From assembly GCA_946619625.1 (NCBI GenBank), contig CAMOMF010000087.1:1-12701 (forward strand): a stretch of DNA of 12,701 nt, given 5' to 3'. Below, piece after piece: positions 7,510 through 12,701 of the stretch. Position numbers and translations under genes: made by a program. Position 1 is the stretch's first letter, and each line of letters starts with the position of its first letter. The notes under the pieces are model-generated. The model did not search any database, had not been told where the DNA came from, and saw only the letters and a program-made list of their open reading frames with translations. The stretch comes from an uncultured Bacteroidales bacterium (lineage in GTDB: Bacteria; Bacteroidota; Bacteroidia; Bacteroidales; Paludibacteraceae).

Positions 7510-7595
7510 TTTGTTTGTTGATTAAAATTAATAAATAAGTTGATTGAATATTGTTTTATATAAGTATGCTTGCACTCATATTATTCACGGATTTA

Positions 7596-9293
7596 TCAAT
7601 AACCGGGGTTTTGAGGTATGCCACTTACTGACCACTCGCCGTAAGGTATGGGGAATTGTATCTTGTTGTCGGTGTATTTGACCACCTCCCAAGGCTGAAC
7701 ACCCGGATAGCGTCGGTCCATGTCGCGCTTGTTACGATAAACATCGAACATACGGTGCCCTTCGAAAGCCAACTCCATACGGCGCTCGTCCAGAACTACG
7801 TCCAGGACAGTGGTATAGCCGTGCATCTGAGTAGCGGAGAACATGCCGGCAGCCGGAATGCCCGCCCGCTGGCGGATGGCATTGACATCGGCGAGGGCCA
7901 GTGCGTCTTGTCCCGTCTTGGCATACGCCTCGGCACGGTTCAGCAACACCTCACCCCAACGAAGCAGTACAGGGGAAGACAACATCGGCTGACCATCCTG
8001 ATAACTGTACTTGGTTACGAAATAGTTGGGATAGGTGAAGCGGTGTACCGGGAACTTCATGATACGTGCCGCACAATCCTCGCCACCGTAATTGACAAAA
8101 TACAGTTTGTATTCGCCAGCCGCATCGGGTTGGTTCATGCCATTCACCTGCACCTCTTTGATACGGTAGTCTGTGCCCTCAATGGTGCAATATTTACCCG
8201 AAGCGTCGGTCTTGACCTCGGCAAACAGGTTCGAGCGGAATTCGTCGGTTGCGGATGGAACGGGGAAGAACACGGCGTCCTTGCCGGTCAGAGCAATGGA
8301 GGGACTGGTCTCTTCGCGGAAATCGATGAAACTGAGGCGCTTGTCATCGGGATAGCGCTCGTACAGGTTCAGCAACGGGTCACTGGCGTAGATTTCGCCC
8401 CAACCGCCACCATCGTTGGTGTACATAGAGCCGATACTGCCCGAACCGCGGTTCTCCAGCGAGGTGTGCGCAATTGCCAACAGAGTCTCTTTGCTGGAAA
8501 GCGCTTTGGCAAAATAGTTGGGGAAATCGGTCTCCAAATAGTCGACGGGGTCACCCATTTCGTTCACTACACTGATAACGGAGTCGTTCTTCTCTTCGTA
8601 AAGGTAGACGCGTGAGAGCAGCCCGAGTGCAGTGTTCTTGGTAGCATACCCTGCGTTGCCACGAGGTTTGTTCATGAGCGAAGCAGCTTTGCGCAGGTCC
8701 TTGGCAACTTGGTCATAGACCTCGCCTACAGTGGCACGAGTGGTCACCTCCGTATTGGTAGAGGTACGCAGGGGTACGCCCATGTTGTCACGGCCAAGTA
8801 CGTAGGGTTTGGCAAACAGCGTCACGAAATGGAAGTGAACCATGGCGCGCAGGAAATACGCCTCGCCGAGCAGTTGGTCACACTCGACGGACTTGCCCTC
8901 CTCAAAGCCCTCTATCACGTTGTTGGCGGTATAGATCACTTTGTAACCAATCCACCAAGGCAAACCAACGTTCTTCAGGTTGTCGGTCATCTTGTAACAC
9001 GTAGCCTGATAAAGCGGGTCGGTAGTACGTCCCGACAGGCAGATATTGTCAGCGGGGAACTCTGCCAGTTGCAGATAGTGGCGGATATACGTATTGCTGG
9101 ACGCATATTCGATATACTCATACTCTTCCTTGAGCATGGCGTAGCACCCGTCGATAATATAGGTGGCACCACCCTCATCCGTCATGAGCGAACTGCCGTT
9201 CAACTCGTCGTTGGGGAAGATGTTGTTCTCGCAACTAACCAAACCAAACAGCATAAACAATGCCGCGGAAATATATAATACTTTGGTTTTCAT
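7596..9293 (-). CDS. SusD/RagB-family outer-membrane nutrient-binding lipoprotein
   Basis: 565 residues. Lipobox LVSC gives lipidated Cys21. Family signatures are clear: LLGEAYFLRAMVHFHFVTLF (141-160) in the TPR-like helical region, RWGEVLLNRAEAYA (445-458) followed by ALADVNAIRQRAGIP (466-480), DERRMELAFEGHRMFDVYR (502-520), and the canonical end IPQNPGY (559-565). Length is normal for SusD proteins. It forms the lid of the SusC channel and binds oligosaccharide at the cell surface. Candidate ligand-stacking aromatics lie in WWIGYK (113-118) and GGGWGEIY (295-302), but no ligand can be named. It sits 52 bp downstream of susC; the gap is AT-rich with no strong hairpin. Confidence 0.96.
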   Translation of the reverse strand: MKTKVLYISAALFMLFGLVSCENNIFPNDELNGSSLMTDEGGATYIIDGCYAMLKEEYEYIEYASSNTYIRHYLQLAEFPADNICLSGRTTDPLYQATCYKMTDNLKNVGLPWWIGYKVIYTANNVIEGFEEGKSVECDQLLGEAYFLRAMVHFHFVTLFAKPYVLGRDNMGVPLRTSTNTEVTTRATVGEVYDQVAKDLRKAASLMNKPRGNAGYATKNTALGLLSRVYLYEEKNDSVISVVNEMGDPVDYLETDFPNYFAKALSSKETLLAIAHTSLENRGSGSIGSMYTNDGGGWGEIYASDPLLNLYERYPDDKRLSFIDFREETSPSIALTGKDAVFFPVPSATDEFRSNLFAEVKTDASGKYCTIEGTDYRIKEVQVNGMNQPDAAGEYKLYFVNYGGEDCAARIMKFPVHRFTYPNYFVTKYSYQDGQPMLSSPVLLRWGEVLLNRAEAYAKTGQDALALADVNAIRQRAGIPAAGMFSATQMHGYTTVLDVVLDERRMELAFEGHRMFDVYRNKRDMDRRYPGVQPWEVVKYTDNKIQFPIPYGEWSVSGIPQNPGY

Positions 9294-9345
9294 AATGGTA
9301 TAATTTATTTACAAAAATACTGATTTACCCATTCACACATTTTGG

Positions 9346-12303
9346 TTAGAACTCGATCTCAATACCGCCGACGATATTACGTGCCACAGGGTATTGGTCG
9401 GAGTACATACCCGCCAGACGGTAAGTGGTGGTGGAAAGGCTCACCTCGGGGTCCATGCCGGAGAACTTGGTTGCCGTGAACAGGTTGTCCGCAGAGATAT
9501 AAATGCGGCACTTGCTCATGATATGCTTGGGGATGAGAGTAGCGGCAAAGTCGTAACTCAAGGTGATGTTCTTCAAACGGAAGAAACTGCCGTCTTCGAG
9601 ATAACGCGAAGAAATGGCATTGGACTGTTTGTTGCCCATCAACACCGCCTTGGGGTGAGTAGCCTCGTCGCCGGGCATCTCCCAACGGGTCCACCCCATC
9701 TTGTTGTTCTCGATGGAATACTGCGTATAACCCACATACGCACCATCGGCGTCCAGTGCCATACGGTTGTAGTTGTACACCTTGTTGCCGTAAGTAAAGT
9801 TGGTGTTGATGCTCAACGAGAGTCCTTTCCAACTGACCTGCGTATTCAGACCACCCTGGAAGAGCGGTGTCGCCTTGCCCACAACATGAACGGTGGCGGC
9901 ATTGTAGTCGTTGGTAGTGCTCTTGTTACCCTGTTCGTCGATGACGTACCAGAGCGGGTCACCGGTCTCGCTGTCCACACCAGCCCACTCTTTCATGTAC
10001 CAGGAGTAGATGTCCTGACCGACCTTGACCTGTTGGTTGACTGAAGAAGCGCTCTGAAGGAACTCACCAGTAGGACCTGCGTCCGTCACGCGGTTGCGGT
10101 TGAAGCCGATGTTGAAACCGATATCCCAGCGCCAGTCTTTGGTCTTAATCGCCTGGGCGTCTATACGATACTCAATACCCTGGTTGCGCACCGAACCTGC
10201 GTTCTTCGTAATCTCGAAGAAACCGGTAGAAGGTGCAACCGGCACGTTCAGCAGCAGACCGGTGTTGTCGGTGTTGTAGAGGTCAAGGGACATGTCCACG
10301 CGGTTGATGAAGGTGAGGTCGATACCTACAGCCGCCATTCTGGCTTCCTCCCAACTGAGCATCGAGTTACCCAAGCGGCTGGCGATCGCCACCGTCTTGT
10401 TCTGATAAGAAGCGTTCAGCGCGTAAGTGGCGAGATAGAGGTACGGCGGGATATTGTTGTTACCCGTGATACCATACGAAGCGCGCAGTTTGAGGGAACT
10501 AACCACTTTCTGGTCTTTCATGAACTGCTCGTTCGAAATCAGCCACGAAGCCGAAACGGAGGGGAAGAACCCTACCCCTCTGCCCGGGGCGAAGTTGGTG
10601 CTATTTTCTGCACGGAAAGTGGCGTTGATGAAATAACGCTTTCCGTAGTCGTAGCCCGCCTGGATGAATGCCGCCCAACTGCGTCCCGGGATACGATAAC
10701 CGTCAATCGCCTGTACGGAGCAGGCACGCAGTGCATCGACGCCTTGCGGCATACCCGTACCGGCAGCAGCGGTATATTCGGACTGCCAAATACCGAACTC
10801 GCCGCCAATCATACCATTGACAGAGTGGTTGCCCCACTGGTATGCGGCTTTCAGGATATTGGTTGTACCGAAAGAGTAGGACTGTTCAAGGTCTTCCTCC
10901 ATATATCCGTCGGGATACTCGGGGTGGAAAGTACGGGGGTCTTCGTATGCCGTCCACTTGGAGTTGCTGTGTGCAAAACGGTTGCTGGATTGCAGCGTCA
11001 ACCAGTCGGTGAGGTGGAAATTCAGTTGTACGTCGGCACCCATCGACAGTCCGCCGCCCTTGGAATAGTCGTAGAGCGAGTTGTGGAGTCCGTTGAATTT
11101 GTCCTGCGAGTACCAAGGTGTACCATCGGGGCGTTTGTCGGAGTTGATGAACACGATATTTCCGTCTTCGTCGTAGGCGTTGTCCCACGGCATTTTGGTG
11201 TAAGCGTCGTTCATCATGCGCCAAGACGCCTCGCTGCGGGACTGCGATTTGTCAAAATAGGCACTCACCTTCATATCGAGCCACTTGGTGACTTCGGCAT
11301 TGAGGTTGACACGCCCGGAGAACTTCTCGTAACCAGTGTTGATGAAGGTACCATCCTGCTTGTAGTAGTCAAACGAAGCATAGTAGCCCAGTTTGTTGGT
11401 ACCACCGGCAACAGAGATGTAGTAGTCCTGCGTCATGCCGTTCTTGAAGAAATATTTCTTCCAGTCGTGGTCTTCGTCCAACAGAGACATGGGGCGAAGG
11501 GTCTTGAAAACCGAAGGGGCGTACATCGACTTGTGGTAGTAATACAGTTCTTCGGAGTTCATCATGTTGAAGTTGCCGAACAGCGGCTGTACGCCACCCA
11601 CGGTGACACGTGCGTTCACCCGCGGCTTGGTGTTGCGCGAACCGGACTTGGTGGTAACAACGATAACACCGCCGGCAGCGGCTGCCCCGTAGATACCCGT
11701 GGCACCGGCATCTTTGAGGACAGAGATTGTCTCGACATCGTTGGGGTTGAACTGACCGCCCATGACACCGTCCACCACATAGACAGGGTCTGAGGCGGCG
11801 GTGATAGAACCGGTACCGCGGATACGGATTTCGGCAGAAGCGCCCGGCTGTCCGGTAGCGTTGCTTACCTGTACGCCGGCAATCTTGCCTTGAAGCATGT
11901 TACCCACGTCACTGGTGGTAACATCGGTCAGTGCCTCGGCATTCACCGTTACAACTGCAGAGGATAGTTCGGCTTTTTTCACAGCAGAGTAGCCCAAAGA
12001 CACCACCTCCTGCAATTCAGTTGCATCCGACTCAAGCGACACGTTCATTGTCTTGGCAGCGGGACGTTCCACCGTCTTGTAGCCGATGAAAGAGAACTGC
12101 ACCACTGCATCGTTTGGAACGTTCAATTCGAAATTGCCGTCAATATCCGTAACGGTGCCGACAGTGGAACCTTTTACCAAAATACTGACACCAATCATCG
12201 GTTCGCCATTGTCGGCGTCGATAACCTTGCCTTTTACGCTGATATCAGCAAATGCCGAAACAGCGAGCAACAGGCTGAAAAAGATTGCTTGGAATCGTTT
12301 CAT
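9346..12303 (-). CDS. SusC/RagA-family TonB-dependent outer-membrane transporter
   Basis: 985 residues from the ATG at 12303; a GTG two codons upstream (12309) is also in frame but gives a less typical signal peptide. Domains in order: signal peptide (1-19, ending SAFA), carboxypeptidase-D-like regulatory domain (about 22-93, with VKGKVIDADNGEPMIGVSI and the GTVTDIDGNFEL block), a junction EVVSLGYSAVKK (99-110), plug domain (about 112-222) with SDPVYVVDGV (171-180) and ISVLKDAGATGIYGAAAAGG (193-212), then a 22-strand-type barrel ending in the outer-membrane signal GGIEIEF with terminal Phe. The plug motif is the SusC/RagA signature in slightly altered form (IYGAAAAGG rather than the usual YGSRAANG). 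It imports oligosaccharides using TonB energy. No N-terminal anti-sigma-interaction (STN) domain is present, so ECF sigma signalling through this receptor is not expected. Confidence 0.97.
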   Translation of the reverse strand: MKRFQAIFFSLLLAVSAFADISVKGKVIDADNGEPMIGVSILVKGSTVGTVTDIDGNFELNVPNDAVVQFSFIGYKTVERPAAKTMNVSLESDATELQEVVSLGYSAVKKAELSSAVVTVNAEALTDVTTSDVGNMLQGKIAGVQVSNATGQPGASAEIRIRGTGSITAASDPVYVVDGVMGGQFNPNDVETISVLKDAGATGIYGAAAAGGVIVVTTKSGSRNTKPRVNARVTVGGVQPLFGNFNMMNSEELYYYHKSMYAPSVFKTLRPMSLLDEDHDWKKYFFKNGMTQDYYISVAGGTNKLGYYASFDYYKQDGTFINTGYEKFSGRVNLNAEVTKWLDMKVSAYFDKSQSRSEASWRMMNDAYTKMPWDNAYDEDGNIVFINSDKRPDGTPWYSQDKFNGLHNSLYDYSKGGGLSMGADVQLNFHLTDWLTLQSSNRFAHSNSKWTAYEDPRTFHPEYPDGYMEEDLEQSYSFGTTNILKAAYQWGNHSVNGMIGGEFGIWQSEYTAAAGTGMPQGVDALRACSVQAIDGYRIPGRSWAAFIQAGYDYGKRYFINATFRAENSTNFAPGRGVGFFPSVSASWLISNEQFMKDQKVVSSLKLRASYGITGNNNIPPYLYLATYALNASYQNKTVAIASRLGNSMLSWEEARMAAVGIDLTFINRVDMSLDLYNTDNTGLLLNVPVAPSTGFFEITKNAGSVRNQGIEYRIDAQAIKTKDWRWDIGFNIGFNRNRVTDAGPTGEFLQSASSVNQQVKVGQDIYSWYMKEWAGVDSETGDPLWYVIDEQGNKSTTNDYNAATVHVVGKATPLFQGGLNTQVSWKGLSLSINTNFTYGNKVYNYNRMALDADGAYVGYTQYSIENNKMGWTRWEMPGDEATHPKAVLMGNKQSNAISSRYLEDGSFFRLKNITLSYDFAATLIPKHIMSKCRIYISADNLFTATKFSGMDPEVSLSTTTYRLAGMYSDQYPVARNIVGGIEIEF

Positions 12304-12342
12304 AAACACTTATTTTTATTATTACATATTTTTTATTTTTGG

Positions 12343-12369
12343 AGTGTAGCGCCCTGCGGGCTAGTGTAG
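12343..12369. repeat. 7-bp direct repeats flanking a small hairpin
   Basis: AGTGTAG occurs at 12343-12349 and again at 12363-12369, 20 bp apart start to start. Between them GCCC (12351-12354) and GGGC (12358-12361) can pair around a 3-nt loop. The spacing is close to two helical turns, as for a dimeric regulator on direct half-sites. The stem is too short and lacks a T-run to act as a terminator. The repeats are exact; the function is inference. Confidence 0.45.
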
Positions 12370-12390
12370 ATAAATGTGCGTGTTTTCCTC

Positions 12391-12434
12391 GCAGAGGGTA
12401 AGGAGAGGGTAAGCAGGCCGTAAGCAAAATGTAT
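12391..12434. repeat. Four head-to-tail 11-bp units upstream of susC
   Basis: Units at 12391-12401 (GCAGAGGGTAA), 12402-12412 (GGAGAGGGTAA), 12413-12423 (GCAGGCCGTAA) and 12424-12434 (GCAAAATGTAT) abut without gaps. Unit 2 matches unit 1 at 10 of 11 positions, unit 3 at 8 and unit 4 at 7. GTA recurs in the same phase in all four. The 11-bp period is close to one DNA turn, placing the GTA elements on one face of the helix. On the transcribed strand the core is TTAC. A regulator array is the simplest reading; a chance low-complexity stretch is the alternative. Confidence 0.6.
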
Positions 12435-12444
12435 AACAATTTTG
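12425..12444. promoter_or_regulatory. Inverted repeat CAAAAT-N8-ATTTTG
   Basis: CAAAAT (12425-12430) and ATTTTG (12439-12444) are perfect 6-bp inverted half-sites separated by 8 bp. The element overlaps the last 11-bp unit and the loose -7-like TACATTTTG. It could be an operator for a dimeric regulator or a weak AT hairpin after the upstream gene, whose stop codon is only 17 bp away. An AT-rich 6-bp palindrome can arise by chance, so this is tentative. Confidence 0.35.
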
Positions 12445-12461
12445 AGAGCAACGAATGCCGG

Positions 12462-12701
12462 TTACGGATTGTTCTCTGTCACTTTGAGGAGGTAACTGCG
12501 CTCGAAGTGCACCTGCACACAGGGGTTGTCGCCGCTGACGGTGAAAGAGCGGGGTTCGTCGGCAGCGTACTCGGTGGCAGTGTACGTCTTGCCGGGCTGC
12601 AGACCGCGCAGTTCAATCGTGCCTTCATAGGTAGGCGTACAGGGGACGGGCGCCTCGTTGTGGAGAGCAGACACACTTTGGGGAGTGGCAGGATTGACGT
12701 A
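12462..12701 (-). CDS. 3' end of an unidentified secreted or glycan-related protein (partial)
   Basis: The reading frame is open from the window edge to a TAA at 12464-12462, giving the last 79 residues of a gene that starts outside. A GTG at 12674 lies in frame, but nothing marks it as a start and the codons to the window edge are also open, so I treat this as a C-terminal fragment. It contains ELRGLQPGKTYTATEY, FTVSGDNP and VHFERSYLLKVTE, alternating beta-strands that look like a fibronectin-like or beta-sandwich domain, as found at the ends of carbohydrate-active enzymes. I cannot assign a family. Same strand and 158 bp upstream of susC, so it could belong to the same locus. Confidence 0.7.
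   Translation of the reverse strand, partial: YVNPATPQSVSALHNEAPVPCTPTYEGTIELRGLQPGKTYTATEYAADEPRSFTVSGDNPCVQVHFERSYLLKVTENNP

Larger units (their letters stand above)
12304..12461 (-). promoter_or_regulatory. Leader/promoter region of the susC operon
   Basis: The 158-bp spacer between the partial upstream gene and susC is the only sizeable non-coding stretch before the PUL genes, so it is the likely control region. The 40 bp just before the start are AT-rich. A TACATTTTG at 12434-12426 (minus strand) loosely resembles the Bacteroidetes -7 box (TAnnTTTG) with one extra base, but I see no convincing -33 TTTG at the right distance, so the promoter is not pinned down. No clear terminator follows the upstream gene, so read-through from it is possible. 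Confidence 0.5.

Noticed and set aside
6532..7521. 329-codon open frame on the plus strand
   Set aside because: Antisense to the PKD/CBM9-like gene; runs through its start codon and the hairpin. No recognisable protein features.
7510..7595. Possible internal promoter between susD and the binding-protein gene
   Set aside because: The spacer is AT-rich and near-matches to TAnnTTTG are expected by chance; I see no paired -33 element.
7656..8615. 319-codon open frame on the plus strand
   Set aside because: Antisense shadow of the SusD-like gene, whose protein is certain from end to end.
10744..11793. 349-codon open frame on the plus strand
   Set aside because: Lies wholly inside the susC gene in antisense. 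The translation shows no family motifs and only mirrors the codon bias of the real gene.
12304..12309. GTG start for susC two codons upstream of the ATG
   Set aside because: Possible, but the ATG at 12303 gives a standard MKRF signal peptide; the difference is only two residues.

Overview
The window reads as part of a Bacteroidales (Bacteroidetes) genome, most like a gut or rumen Prevotella/Bacteroides relative. This rests on a SusC/SusD pair, four type II lipoprotein signal peptides with Bacteroidetes-type lipoboxes, AT-rich leaders without Shine-Dalgarno sequences, moderately GC-rich coding DNA between AT-rich spacers, and a short C-terminal tail on one secreted protein that I know from Prevotella-type proteins. 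The genus is inference. No RNA gene, insertion sequence, CRISPR array or plasmid/phage gene is visible.

Every supported gene is on the minus strand, so the locus is read from right to left. At the right edge (12462-12701) is the 3' end of a gene entering from outside. A 158-bp spacer (12304-12461) follows, holding an array of four 11-bp units, an inverted repeat and a pair of 7-bp direct repeats around a small hairpin. Then come susC-like (TonB-dependent transporter), susD-like (surface lipoprotein), a PKD + CBM9-like surface glycan-binding lipoprotein, two tandem paralogous DUF4874/DUF4832 lipoproteins, a short GH31 glycosidase, a 10-TM DMT/EamA permease and a beta-propeller lipoprotein. Intergenic gaps are 7-93 bp, so one long transcript is plausible. 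A strong hairpin followed by a pyrimidine tract lies between the binding-protein gene and the first DUF4832 gene, and may lower expression of the downstream enzymes.

Together this is a polysaccharide utilization locus (PUL). Glycan is bound at the surface by the SusD-like and PKD/CBM9-like lipoproteins, possibly cut by the DUF4832 lipoproteins, and imported by the SusC-like channel. Oligosaccharides are trimmed in the periplasm by GH31, and a product may enter the cytoplasm through the DMT permease. The substrate cannot be read from the sequence; GH31 points to an alpha-linked sugar. No regulator (SusR, HTCS or ECF sigma/anti-sigma) is in the window.

The most interesting part is the tandem DUF4874/DUF4832 pair. 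Both proteins can be laid out as a (beta/alpha)8 barrel with one conserved glutamate after predicted strand 4 (GVWGEW) and another after predicted strand 7 (GGE). That is the arrangement of clan GH-A retaining glycosidases, so they may be uncharacterised glycoside hydrolases. The 11-bp-phased array upstream of susC is the most interesting non-coding signal.
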